64,000 bases of DNA from positions 124,001 through 188,000 of the forward strand of contig JBFWVA010000003.1 of NCBI GenBank assembly GCA_050246995.1. Reading direction: 5' to 3'. The notes beneath the pieces are model-generated. The model did not search any database, had not been told where the DNA came from, and saw only the letters and a list, made by a program, of their open reading frames with translations. Shown here piece after piece: positions 23,939-31,823 of the stretch; the first letter of the stretch is position 1, and every line of letters begins with the position of its first letter. Origin of the DNA: SHVO01 sp050246995. Lineage in GTDB: Bacteria; Pseudomonadota; Alphaproteobacteria; Rhodospirillales; Rhodospirillaceae. Both the position numbers and the translations under genes were made by a program.

Positions 23939-24490
23939 ATGGCCATTCAGCCCATTGCCCGCATGGGCGCCGAGATCTTGAAGCGCCGCGCCGCCGAGGT
24001 GGCGGACTTCAAGGATCCGAGCCTGCCAGGCCTGGTGAACGATATGATCGAAACCATGATGTCGGTGCGGGGCATTGGCCTGGCCGCGCCGCAAATCTCG
24101 GTCTCGAAGCGCGTCGTGATTTTCTTCGTTCCCGGGGAGCGCAACGGCGGGGTGGAAATCCCGCTCACCGTCATGCTGAACCCGGTTCTCACGCCGACCA
24201 CCCAATATCAGGCCGAAGGCTGGGAAGCCTGCCTCTCGGTTCCCGGGCTGACCGGCCGGGTGCCTCGGTTCACCGGTCTCCATTACAGTTACTACGACCT
24301 CAAGGGTCAGAAGCACGAGGTCGACGCCAAGGGCTTCCACGCTCGGGTGGTCCAGCACGAGTGCGATCACCTGGACGGCATCCTTTATCCGCAGCGCATG
24401 GCCGACATGACGAGTCTCTCGTTCGCAGACGTCCTGTCGAGCGAGGCCGCCGCGGCGGGCAAGAAGTTGGACCTCGATCCGGAGGGTTAA
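23939..24490 (+). CDS. def: Peptide deformylase
   Basis: Metalloenzyme that removes the N-formyl group from new proteins. 183 residues. Motif 1 GIGLAAPQ (about residues 46-53), motif 2 EACLS (Cys ligand; usually EGCLS), and motif 3 QHECDHLDG with the HExxH metal site are all present, so it should be active. ATG at 23939 with GAGA upstream. The next gene, COQ9, starts two bases after the stop, so the pair is co-transcribed. Not next to fmt, unlike many bacteria; whether another def copy exists elsewhere cannot be seen. Confidence 0.94.
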   Translation: MAIQPIARMGAEILKRRAAEVADFKDPSLPGLVNDMIETMMSVRGIGLAAPQISVSKRVVIFFVPGERNGGVEIPLTVMLNPVLTPTTQYQAEGWEACLSVPGLTGRVPRFTGLHYSYYDLKGQKHEVDAKGFHARVVQHECDHLDGILYPQRMADMTSLSFADVLSSEAAAAGKKLDLDPEG

Positions 24491-24492
24491 GC

Positions 24493-25188
24493 ATGAGCGA
24501 TCCCGTCACCGACGCCAAAGCCGAGAAGCTCGCGCAGAAGGATGCCGTCCTGCGTGCGGCTCTGCCCAACGTCCCATTCGACGGCTGGAGCATGGCGACC
24601 CTCGAGGCCGCCGCGGAGAAGGCGGGCCTCGGCCGCGTGGACGCGCACCGCCTGTTCCCGGGCGGCGCCAAGGATGCGGTCGCCCATTTCCGGAATCTGG
24701 CGGATCGTCTGATGCGTGAAGACCTTGCCCGCCTGGACCTGGCCGGGATGAAGATCCGCGAGCGTATTGCGACCGGGGTGCGTCTGCATCTCGAGCGTTG
24801 GACGCCCTACCGCGAGGCCATCCGGTCCGCCGTCGCGCTCAGTCCGCTGCCGCCCTTCGCCGGGGCCTCGTTAAAAGGATGGTACAACACCGTCGACGCC
24901 ATCTGGCGTGCCGCCGGCGATAAGTCGACCGACTATAATTTCTACACCAAGCGGGGACTGCTCGCGGGCGTGTACGCCTCGACCCTTTTGTTCTGGCTGA
25001 ACGACCGTTCCGAAGGCTGCGCCGAGACTTGGAAGTTCCTCGACCGGCGCATCCAGAACGTGATGGAGATTCCCAAACTCCAGAAGCGATTCATCGACGG
25101 CCTCAAGCTGCTGCCCGATCCGCGCCGTCTGTTTAATCGTGTGCGTGAACGCGCCTCTGGCTATCGCCGCCGCACGCCTGAATATTGA
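24493..25188 (+). CDS. COQ9-family protein (ubiquinone biosynthesis)
   Basis: 231 residues from ATG 24493. COQ9 is a TetR-like lipid-binding protein that supports the COQ7 hydroxylation step in ubiquinone synthesis; it is restricted to mitochondria and alphaproteobacteria, which helps place the organism. The HTH-like N-terminus (MATLEAAAEKAGLGRVDAHR followed by FPGG), the central SPLPPFAG.SLKG.YNTVD segment and the YNFYTKRGLLAGVYASTLLF motif are all typical. Two bases separate it from def. Confidence 0.92.
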   Translation: MSDPVTDAKAEKLAQKDAVLRAALPNVPFDGWSMATLEAAAEKAGLGRVDAHRLFPGGAKDAVAHFRNLADRLMREDLARLDLAGMKIRERIATGVRLHLERWTPYREAIRSAVALSPLPPFAGASLKGWYNTVDAIWRAAGDKSTDYNFYTKRGLLAGVYASTLLFWLNDRSEGCAETWKFLDRRIQNVMEIPKLQKRFIDGLKLLPDPRRLFNRVRERASGYRRRTPEY

Positions 25189-25256
25189 ATCATTTCCAGG
25201 GACTTAGGACTCGCCGCTCATCTTAAGAGTCCACATTAAGAGAGAACATTTTTCTC

Positions 25257-26366
25257 TTATTTGCTGCGCGCCTTGAGCAGGTTCACGTGGCCCATCTTGC
25301 GTCCGGCTCGGGCCTCGCTTTTTCCGTAAAGATGCACCCGCGCGGACTCGTCCTTCAGGTAACGGTCCAGCTGGTTCACATCATCGCCGATCAGGTTGAC
25401 CATGGTCACGTCCGCATGACGCACCGGGGTTAACAGCGGGAGGCCCGCCACCGCGCGGATGAGTTGCTCGAATTGATCTACCCCGCCCGCATCCATGGTC
25501 CAGTGGCCGGAGTTATGGGGGCGCGGCGCCATCTCGTTACACAGAACGTCGCCTGACGCCGTGACGAACATTTCAACCGCCAGCAGACCAACCAGGTCCA
25601 ACGCTTCGGCTGCGCGCGTGGCGATCCCGAGGGCGGCCTTCGCCGTCGCCGGATCGATCCGGGCCGGAACGAGCGAGGTCGATAGGATATGGTTGGCGTG
25701 GTCGTTCTCCGCTGGCTCGAAGGCGACGACCTGACCGTCGGCCGAGCGCGCGACGATGACCGAGATCTCGCAACGGAAATCCACGAAAGCTTCCAGCACC
25801 GCGAAGCCGTCCTCGGCGGGCGTCTTGCCTCCCGTGATGGCGGTCCAAGCGGCGTCCGCATCGCCCGGCGCCTTGATCTTTGCCTGGCCTTTCCCGTCGT
25901 ATCCCATGCGCGCGGTCTTAAGGACGGCGGGTGTGCCTGTCGTTTTAAGAGCGGAGTCTAAGTCCTTGCGCTGACTCACAATTGCCCAGGCCGGCGTCGC
26001 CGCGCCGATAGAGGCGAAAAACTGCTTCTCCTTGATGCGGTCTTGGGCGATCTCGAGGATATTCGCGCCCGGACGCACGGTCAGGCGCGCGGCAAGCTCG
26101 CGCACAGTCTTCACCGGCACGTTCTCGAATTCGAAGGTCACCGCGTCGACGGCGGCTGCGAACCCGATCAGCGCGCCGGCGTTCTCGTAAGCCGCGACGG
26201 TCGAGGCCGTCGCCACCTGTTCGGCGGGACTGTCCTTGTCCGGGCCAAAGACGTGGGTCTTGTAGCCAAGGCGGGCGGCCGCTAGCGCCAGCATCCGGCC
26301 CAACTGACCGTTCCCAAGAATGCCGATGGTTGCGCCCGGAGGAAGGGGGCGGTGTTCACGATCCAT
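25257..26366 (-). CDS. purK: N5-carboxyaminoimidazole ribonucleotide synthase
   Basis: ATP-grasp enzyme that carboxylates AIR with bicarbonate in purine synthesis. 369 residues: N-terminal Rossmann-like ILGNGQLGRMLALAAARLG, the ATP-grasp region with KTARMGYDGKGQ, and the Mg-binding segment VCNEMAPRPHNSGHWTMD. The start is ATG 26366. purE lies 30 bases upstream on the same strand, the usual purE-purK order. The two genes head away from the degenerate GGDEF gene. Confidence 0.96.
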   Translation of the reverse strand: MDREHRPLPPGATIGILGNGQLGRMLALAAARLGYKTHVFGPDKDSPAEQVATASTVAAYENAGALIGFAAAVDAVTFEFENVPVKTVRELAARLTVRPGANILEIAQDRIKEKQFFASIGAATPAWAIVSQRKDLDSALKTTGTPAVLKTARMGYDGKGQAKIKAPGDADAAWTAITGGKTPAEDGFAVLEAFVDFRCEISVIVARSADGQVVAFEPAENDHANHILSTSLVPARIDPATAKAALGIATRAAEALDLVGLLAVEMFVTASGDVLCNEMAPRPHNSGHWTMDAGGVDQFEQLIRAVAGLPLLTPVRHADVTMVNLIGDDVNQLDRYLKDESARVHLYGKSEARAGRKMGHVNLLKARSK

Positions 26367-26396
26367 GGTCTGACTGTGCGGTCCTGAATACGAGTG

Positions 26397-26918
26397 TTAA
26401 CGCGCGACCTTCTCGGCCACGGATTTGGTCTGAGCGGCGCGCCAGGCTTTCAGGCGCTTCGCAACATCCGGGTCCTGTAGCGCGAGGATCGAGGCCGCGA
26501 GTAGTCCGGCGTTCTTTGCGCCGGCCTTGCCGATGGCCAGGGTGCCGACCGGTATTCCGCCGGGCATCTGGGCGATAGATAGGAGGCTATCAAGCCCTTG
26601 GAGGGTCTTGCTCTCGACCGGCACGCCAAGGACGGGAAGGGTCGTCATCGAGGCGGTCATGCCCGGAAGGTGCGCGGCGCCGCCGGCTCCGGCAATGATC
26701 ACCTGGATCCCGAACTCTTCGGCGTTGGTCGCATATTCATAAAGGCGCTTGGGGGTACGGTGGGCGGAGACCACTTTGGTCTCATGGGCGACACGGAGTT
26801 CGTCCAGGACCTCCGCCGCATGGCGCATGGTCTCCCAGTCCGACTGACTTCCCATGATGATGCCGACGACGGGCGCTGTCGCCCTTTTGGTCGGCCGTTT
26901 GGTCGCCTTCTTGCCCAT
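26397..26918 (-). CDS. purE: N5-carboxyaminoimidazole ribonucleotide mutase
   Basis: Class I PurE that moves the carboxyl group from N5 to C4 of the imidazole. 173 residues; the ATG at 26918 is preceded by AGGGGG, better placed than the in-frame GTG two codons upstream. The family core is clear: IIMGSQSDWETM, VVSAHRTPKRLYEYA with the catalytic His, IIAGAGGAAHLPGM and LGVPVESKTLQG. A basic N-terminal extension (KKATKRPTKRA) is unusual but not unique. Operon with purK. Confidence 0.96.
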   Translation of the reverse strand: MGKKATKRPTKRATAPVVGIIMGSQSDWETMRHAAEVLDELRVAHETKVVSAHRTPKRLYEYATNAEEFGIQVIIAGAGGAAHLPGMTASMTTLPVLGVPVESKTLQGLDSLLSIAQMPGGIPVGTLAIGKAGAKNAGLLAASILALQDPDVAKRLKAWRAAQTKSVAEKVAR

Positions 26919-27029
26919 AGACACCCCCTGGGGCCGGAAAGCGGCGCACTTTATATGGGCCGGTAAGAATTCGCAAAGACATAAGGGGTAGGGTCGGCCA
27001 CGATATCCTTATTAGGACCGGGGCCCCTT

Positions 27030-27833
27030 ATGCCCGATATCACCCAACCCGACACCGTCAGGACGGTCGAACGGCGCCTCGAGGGACGCTCCCAAGGTGG
27101 CGCGCCGGGTCATGGCGCTGCGCCCGAGCAGCCCGCCAAAAAGGTGGTCGCCAATTACGAAGAGGCGGCCAAGGCCAAACCCTCCGACGACCGCATCACC
27201 ATCCTCGGCATCCCGGTCGAACAAATCACGCCTGCCACAAGAGCAGCCCTCGGCGGCCTCGTGGCCGAGATCAACTTCCTGCGTGGCGTCGTGAACCGCC
27301 ATGAGAAGGCCGCGGGCCGCAAACCCGACCCCACTCAAAATGCCGGTCCTCTGGAACCAGAGATGTTCGTGAAGGCCCTCGGCGGCATGCTCGCGCAGCC
27401 GACGCCTCCCGGTATGGCCTGGACACTGCTCCTCGCTCACGTGCCCACATATGAAGACATCCGCCGCTCGTCCGGTTTGCTCGCGGCCAACGGCGTGCTC
27501 GCCGACGTCGCCCAGCGCCTTAAGGATTTCCGCCCCGCGTCCGTCGATCCGGCCACCGGCACCGTTGTCGAGATGGCCGCGGCGATGGCCAACGCCTTCG
27601 CAGTTCTTGGTTACGTCGGCGGTTCGAACCTCGCCGCGCTCACGTTGCTGGGGGCCGATCAAGATTCGGCGGCCCTCGCGCGCTCGGTCCGCGCTCATCT
27701 CACCGCCAGCGGCTATCTCGTCAGCGGCATCGACATGGCGTTGGTGATCAAGGTCGCCGCCGCGCCGGTTGGTCCAGGCGAGAGCGCGACTCTCGCCTTG
27801 GGCCGCGTAGACCATCTGCTGCGTACGAATTAG
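27030..27833 (+). CDS. Degenerate GGDEF-like domain protein
   Basis: 267 residues, no signal or membrane segment. The first 100 residues are disordered/helical. Residues 120-267 follow the layout of a diguanylate cyclase domain: WTLLLAHVPTYEDIRRSSG where a LLL.DID.FK..ND segment would be, GVLADVAQRL as the helix before the active site, GYVGGSN (195-200) at the GGDEF hairpin, then a terminal AD.L-like LGRVDHLLRTN. Catalytic GGDEF residues are replaced by GGSNL and the metal-binding Asp is missing, so it should not make c-di-GMP. It may bind a nucleotide or a partner. The assignment is by pattern only. Confidence 0.5.
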   Translation: MPDITQPDTVRTVERRLEGRSQGGAPGHGAAPEQPAKKVVANYEEAAKAKPSDDRITILGIPVEQITPATRAALGGLVAEINFLRGVVNRHEKAAGRKPDPTQNAGPLEPEMFVKALGGMLAQPTPPGMAWTLLLAHVPTYEDIRRSSGLLAANGVLADVAQRLKDFRPASVDPATGTVVEMAAAMANAFAVLGYVGGSNLAALTLLGADQDSAALARSVRAHLTASGYLVSGIDMALVIKVAAAPVGPGESATLALGRVDHLLRTN

Positions 27834-27925
27834 AGCGCGTGTCTCGGAAGGCGCTGCAGCGCCCCGTATTGGGCGTCATGTCATCCCGGCTTTTATTGGG
27901 ATGCCAACGGATATGTGGACTGCGA

Positions 27926-28129
27926 TTAAGCTATAATGTCCGGAATCAACCGTCCGCGTAGGGTGGTGATCTGATCCTTTAGCGCCAGCTTGCGCTTCTT
28001 CAGGCGGCCGACCTTGATCTGATCGAAGTCGCCGTCGGTGATCAGCTTGTTGATCACGTCGTCGAGGTCGCGGTGCTCGAGCTCAAGCTCAGCCAGCTTG
28101 CTTTTGACCTGATCCTGATCCCACTGCAT
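27926..28129 (-). CDS. DUF465/YdcH-family small coiled-coil protein
   Basis: 67 residues: a single helical hairpin, heptad-like, with the family motif KVGRLKKRKLALKDQITTLRG in its second half. DUF465 proteins are widespread small proteins of unknown function. ATG at 28129. A 9-bp hairpin (28168-28190) lies in its upstream region. A second DUF465 gene sits on the other strand 350 bases away. Confidence 0.82.
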   Translation of the reverse strand: MQWDQDQVKSKLAELELEHRDLDDVINKLITDGDFDQIKVGRLKKRKLALKDQITTLRGRLIPDIIA

Positions 28130-28481
28130 CGGGCGCGCGCCGTGATCCTAGAAAAAGAAACCCTGAATGAGCCGCGGCGTTCGCGGCTCAATTGTTAACA
28201 GCTCTTCTGTCCGGCGATTGTTACACCAACCGGTTGTATGTTTTGCCGATATTTCAGGAGTTTACACCTCTCCCTGGGACGCGAACAGGGGCGGCCGGGG
28301 GAAATCCGACGGTTGTTAAACCCGACTCCGAAAAAAAGCGAAGTTGCGCAGTGCACATTTCGCGCGTGCACCGCGAACCCAAAGTGAGGGAGTTCAAAGC
28401 CTTACCTAGAGCGCTGGAAAGAACCCATTTCCAGGGCGTACACTTTTGACGTTGTGAAACAGGATCCGGAGGACTTCGTCT
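28130..28481. promoter_or_regulatory. 352-base divergent intergenic region between the two DUF465 genes
   Basis: It holds a perfect 9-bp hairpin, TGAGCCGCG (28168-28176) / CGCGGCTCA (28182-28190), followed on plus by AATTGTTAA. The rest has AT-rich patches (around 28195-28265) that could be promoters for either gene. No other coding potential stands out. Confidence 0.4.
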
Positions 28482-28649
28482 ATGGGTCAGGATGCGAGGA
28501 CGGAAGCGCTTCAAGCGAAACACCAAGAAATCGACTTCATGCTCTTCGAGGAAGAGCGACGACCTCTCCCAGACTTCTCGCTGGTTCACGAACTCAAAAG
28601 AAAGAAGCTGAAAATCAAGGACGAGCTCCGCCGCATGACGGTGAGTTAG
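28482..28649 (+). CDS. DUF465/YdcH-family mini-protein (55 aa)
   Basis: ATG 28482 to TAG 28649 with CCGGAGGA ribosome site 9 bases upstream. The 55 residues match the DUF465 pattern well: an AKHQEIDFML helix, EEERRPLPDF turn, then HELKRKKLKIKDELRRM. It is divergent from the 67-aa DUF465 protein, and below usual length cut-offs, so it is easily missed. Helical hairpin, cytoplasmic; role unknown. A strong terminator follows about 100 bases on. Confidence 0.8.
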   Translation: MGQDARTEALQAKHQEIDFMLFEEERRPLPDFSLVHELKRKKLKIKDELRRMTVS

Positions 28650-28734
28650 CGCCAGTCAATTCAGACATAATAAGCCAATCGCATAGGCGCCAATGCGGGA
28701 GACTCGCCCGTAGCTTAGCGAAAGGGTAGGATCC

Positions 28735-28789
28735 CCAAACGATTAAGGCCCATCGCCGGATGGGCCTTTTTTTTTGTTTAATCGTTTGG
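28735..28789 (+). terminator. Terminator nested in a longer inverted repeat
   Basis: GGCCCATC (28747-28754) / GATGGGCC (28759-28766) followed by nine T residues is a textbook terminator. It is enclosed by a second, 12-bp inverted repeat, CCAAACGATTAA (28735-28746) and TTAATCGTTTGG (28778-28789), lying outside the T tract. Confidence 0.85.
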
Positions 28790-28806
28790 AAAAGATCCGG
28801 GCGGAA

Positions 28807-29487
28807 TTAGCCCGGGATCTGCTCGCCGTCGCCGTCCGCGCCGTGTTCTTGCGCCGGCGTTTCGGCGGCTGGCATTTCAGTCGCTTCGGCCGGCGCATTC
28901 GCAGCGGCTTTGGCTTCGCGTTCGCGGCGGTTGGCTTCGCGCTGCGCAGCCTTCGCGGCGTTCGATACCCGGCGCTGGGCGATGATCACCATCTTTTCCA
29001 GTTCCGGTTCGGTGCACAGACCGAGCGTGACCGGGTTCTGCGGCTTGATGTTGGTCGCGTTCCAGTGCGAACGGTCGCGCACCGACAGGATCGTCGGCTT
29101 GGTCGTGCCGATGAGGCGGCTGATCTGCGCGTCCGTCAATTCGGGATGATGCTTCAGCAACCATGCGATCGCATCCGGGCGGTCCTGGCGCTTGGACACC
29201 GGCGTATAACGGGCGCCTTTGGCGCGCGCCTTCGGGATCGGGATATCCGTCTTGTTGAGGCGCAGCTTTACTTTCTGGTCCCCTTCGGCGCGCTCGAGAT
29301 CTGCCTGGGTCAGCTGACCGTTGGCGATGGGGTTGACGCCGACGATGCCGATGGCGACTTCACCGTCGGCGATGGCCTGGACTTCCAGTTCGTGCATACC
29401 GGTGAAGTCGGCGATCTGTTCAAACGACAGAGCCGTGTTTTCCACCAGCCAAACGGCTGTTGCCTTCGGCATAAGAGGCAGAACCAT
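28807..29487 (-). CDS. trcR: DUF1013 cell-cycle transcriptional regulator, TrcR-like
   Basis: 226 residues from the ATG at 29487 (GGAAGAG ribosome site); the upstream 20 open codons are not used. DUF1013 proteins are alphaproteobacterial; in Caulobacter the family member TrcR is described as a cell-cycle transcriptional regulator associated with RNA polymerase. The family segments MPKATAVWLVENTALSFEQI, IADFTGMHELEVQAIADG and the central HTH-like LTDAQISRLIGTTKPTI are obvious. The last 50 residues are Ala/Arg/Glu-rich and probably unstructured. Monocistronic. Confidence 0.88.
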   Translation of the reverse strand: MVLPLMPKATAVWLVENTALSFEQIADFTGMHELEVQAIADGEVAIGIVGVNPIANGQLTQADLERAEGDQKVKLRLNKTDIPIPKARAKGARYTPVSKRQDRPDAIAWLLKHHPELTDAQISRLIGTTKPTILSVRDRSHWNATNIKPQNPVTLGLCTEPELEKMVIIAQRRVSNAAKAAQREANRREREAKAAANAPAEATEMPAAETPAQEHGADGDGEQIPG

Positions 29488-29691
29488 AGTCTCTTCCTTT
29501 CGGATTGGGCCCGGGTCGCGGGGCGCCTGTGAGCCGAGCCGCCGCAAAACCGGACGGCCGACGCCGGCAGGTCCGGCGGGCCCGGTAGTTTTAGAATTAC
29601 CGGGTATATATCGGTTTTAACGCGCCAGGGTCAAACCGTTTCCGGGAATTTTTTCCTAAGTCATTGTAATACAGGTGGTATTTACCACTCG

Positions 29692-30693
29692 TTAAGGGAC
29701 GAGGATGATTTTCCCGATATGTCCGCTGCTTTCCATCAGGCGGTGGGCGGCCGGAGCCTCGATCAGCGGAAAAGTACTGTGGATTACAGGTTTAATGCGC
29801 CCCGCGTCCAATAGCGGCCAGACTTTCTCTCTCAAGGCGGCGGCCAGATGTCCCTTGAACGCATCGTCACGGGGGCGAAGGGTTGATCCGGTCAAGGTTA
29901 GACGTTTGACCATCACTGGCGTCAGATCGAGTTCCATCTTACCGCCGCCGAGAAAGGCGATGTTGACCAGGCGGCCGTCAGGCTTCAGGGCGCGGATGTT
30001 GCGCTGTGTGTAGCTGCCGCCGACCATGTCGAGCACCACGTCGACCCCGCCGCCGGGGGCGTGCGCTTTGATCTCTTCGCCGAAGTCTTGGGTTTTGTAG
30101 TTGATCGCAAGATCGGCGCCGAGCGCGCGGCACGCCGCGCACTTCTCGTCGCTGCCGGCTGTCGTGATGACGGTCGCGCCAAAAGCATGGGCGAGCTGGA
30201 TGGCCGTCGTGCCGATGCCGCTCGAGCCGCCATGGATAAGGATAGTTTCTCCGGCCTTCAGCGCGCCACGTTCAAAGACGTTGTGCCACACCGTGAAGTA
30301 ATTCTCGGGCAGCGCGGCGGCTTCGCGCGCGGAAAAGCTTTTTGGATAAGGAAGACAGGCGCTCGCGGGCGTCACGCAGTGATCGGCGTAACCGCCGCCC
30401 GGTGTCAGCGCGCAGACGTCTTCGCCGACTCTCGGCCACGTCACGTCGGCCCCCACCGCGATCACGCGCCCCGCGACTTCAAGGCCGGGCAGGTCGGACG
30501 CGCCTGGCGGCGGCGGATACAAACCCATGCGTTGTACGATGTCAGGGCGGTTGACGCCGGCGGCGGCGACGCGGATCAGCACTTCATGGGATTTCGGGCG
30601 CGGGCAGGGGCGATGGGCAAGCACAAGCGCGTCCGGACCGCCGGGCGTGTTGATCTCCATGCATGTCATCGTCTCGGGAAGCGACGCAGCCAT
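29692..30693 (-). CDS. NAD(P)H-quinone oxidoreductase (zeta-crystallin/PIG3 type)
   Basis: 333 residues of the zinc-free medium-chain dehydrogenase family. GroES-like N-terminal domain, then the nucleotide site ILIHGGSSGIGTTAIQLAHA and NYKTQDFGEEI; the zinc ligands of alcohol dehydrogenases are absent. PNRPDIVQR.G.YPPP is characteristic of the PIG3/QOR subgroup. Reduces quinones with NADPH; the physiological substrate is unknown. Divergent from the DUF1192 gene with only 60 bases between them. Confidence 0.9.
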   Translation of the reverse strand: MAASLPETMTCMEINTPGGPDALVLAHRPCPRPKSHEVLIRVAAAGVNRPDIVQRMGLYPPPPGASDLPGLEVAGRVIAVGADVTWPRVGEDVCALTPGGGYADHCVTPASACLPYPKSFSAREAAALPENYFTVWHNVFERGALKAGETILIHGGSSGIGTTAIQLAHAFGATVITTAGSDEKCAACRALGADLAINYKTQDFGEEIKAHAPGGGVDVVLDMVGGSYTQRNIRALKPDGRLVNIAFLGGGKMELDLTPVMVKRLTLTGSTLRPRDDAFKGHLAAALREKVWPLLDAGRIKPVIHSTFPLIEAPAAHRLMESSGHIGKIILVP

Positions 30694-30753
30694 TGCGAGC
30701 CCTTATAACTGTCCGTTACCTATAAGACGGTTACGGACGCGGAGGAAGCGACG

Positions 30754-30936
30754 ATGGACACCGACGATCTCGATCCCATAAAGAAAAAGCCGTTGAAAAA
30801 AGATCTGTCACGCATGTCGGTCGGCGATCTCAACGAATATATCGGTGAGTTGAAGAGCGAGATCGCCCGCGCCGAAACCGAGATCTCCAAAAAACAAAAA
30901 GCCCGCGCGGGCGCGGACTCGTTTTTCAAGTCGTAG
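30754..30936 (+). CDS. DUF1192 small protein
   Basis: 60 residues; ATG 30754 with a GGAGG ribosome site 8 bases upstream. After a basic start (KKKPLKKDL) the conserved MSVGDLNEYIGELKSEIARA core forms one helix, ending KARAGADSFFKS. DUF1192 is an alphaproteobacterial family of unknown function. It shares the divergent region with the quinone oxidoreductase gene, a neighbour pairing seen in other alphaproteobacteria as far as I recall. Confidence 0.85.
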   Translation: MDTDDLDPIKKKPLKKDLSRMSVGDLNEYIGELKSEIARAETEISKKQKARAGADSFFKS

Positions 30937-30946
30937 GAGTAGGGTC

Positions 30947-31195
30947 TTAGGCTGGATAGAAGGACTCAACCACCGCTTCTGAGGAAGACGTTGTGCTTTC
31001 GTCGTGCACGACGATGGGTTTCGCCGAATAGCGGTTCATCTGAAGCCGCGCCTCGCTAAGCTGGGTCTGATTGAAGTAAACCTAATCACTGCGCCACGCC
31101 GAGGCTTGCCCTGCGGTGATGGTGCCGCGCGCGACATCCCCTGAGGCATCCATGGAAATAACGTCGCCGGCGCACAGACGCCCGTCCCCTTTTTA
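30947..31195 (-). pseudogene. Remnant of a FecR-family anti-sigma gene (C-terminal end)
   Basis: On the minus strand one frame, open from 31195 to a TAA at 30947-30949 except for one internal TAG (31082-31084), encodes GRLCAGDVISMDASGDVARG, AGQASAWRSD, stop, then VYFNQTQLSEARLQMNRYSA and KPIVVHDE. This is the typical C-terminal FecR layout: a GQ-x-x-W-R-x-G-x-L-x-F step (here interrupted) followed by L-x-E-x-x-x-x-x-N-R-Y-x-x-x-P-I. The N-terminal part and any FecI sigma gene are missing. It sits beside a TonB-dependent receptor locus, the usual home of fecIR pairs, so it is probably a decayed regulator. Confidence 0.7.
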
Positions 31196-31284
31196 GCGGC
31201 CAAACACGGACTCGTTACTTTATTCCGGATCTCTCAAAAATAACTTCGCTTGCCGGGTGTAAAGTCCAAGCGTAGTTTCCCGCC

Positions 31285-31746
31285 ATGTCGCTCGCTCGAC
31301 TTCGGCGTTTGGGATTTGCTGCGTGGCTGGTTGCGATCGCTCTGATCGCCAACGCCGCCGCGCAAAATCAGCTTGCTTTGAATGTGGTCGAAGCGGCCAC
31401 CGAGCAGGCCGCGCCCGCAGCGACTCCTCCGCAATCCGCCGCCGACCCTCACGCCCATCATGATCACGCCGCGCATATGGCCGCTATGCAGGCCGCCGCG
31501 GCGCAAGCTGAACATGCGGCGCACCAGCATCATGCCGGTCCCGGCGGCCATACGCATAAGGGCCACGCGGACTGCTCCGTCTGCGGCGCCGTCGCCGTTA
31601 TGGCGGCGCTCACGCTGCCGGCGACGCTCGTTCTGGATATTCCGCGGGACGTCGTCCGCTCCGCCGATATGGCTGTTGCGAGCGTTATTCGCACGGCCGC
31701 GCGCTACGAACGCTATAATTCCCGCGCGCCTCCAACATTCTCCTGA
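31285..31746 (+). CDS. DUF2946-family His-rich protein, candidate copper-responsive upstream ORF
   Basis: 153 residues. An N-terminal hydrophobic stretch (about residues 10-26) reads as a signal peptide or anchor. Residues 55-95 hold 13 or so His with Met (PHAHHDHAAHMAAMQ, HQHHAGPGGHTHKGH), followed by ADCSVCG (Cys97, Cys100) and a C-terminal RAPP motif, the DUF2946 signature. In Bordetella the DUF2946 ORF CruR acts in cis: its translation controls the downstream TonB-dependent transporter gene in response to copper. Here a TonB-dependent receptor starts 77 bases downstream, with a hairpin between, so the same role is likely. It could instead be an exported copper-binding protein. Confidence 0.75.
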   Translation: MSLARLRRLGFAAWLVAIALIANAAAQNQLALNVVEAATEQAAPAATPPQSAADPHAHHDHAAHMAAMQAAAAQAEHAAHQHHAGPGGHTHKGHADCSVCGAVAVMAALTLPATLVLDIPRDVVRSADMAVASVIRTAARYERYNSRAPPTFS

Positions 31747-31773
31747 CGTCCTCGATTCCTTTTTAATTTGAAC

Positions 31774-31796
31774 GCGAGAGCACGCGGTGCTCGCGC
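31774..31796 (+). promoter_or_regulatory. Hairpin between the DUF2946 ORF and the TonB receptor gene
   Basis: GCGAGAGCAC (31774-31783) pairs with GTGCTCGCGC (31787-31796) with one A-G mismatch, loop GCG. A T-rich patch lies just before it. Its place 28 bases ahead of the receptor start fits a translational or transcriptional control element driven by the upstream ORF, or an mRNA processing point. Confidence 0.45.
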
Positions 31797-31823
31797 GCAC
31801 GAACGTCATGCTTGGAGAGTGTA

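Noticed and set aside
28700..28735. tRNA-like sequence (GCCCGTAGCTTAGCGAAAGGGTAGG)-type D-arm region
   Set aside because: Only a D-arm-like stretch is present; there is no anticodon arm, T-arm or acceptor end in the following bases, which form a terminator instead.
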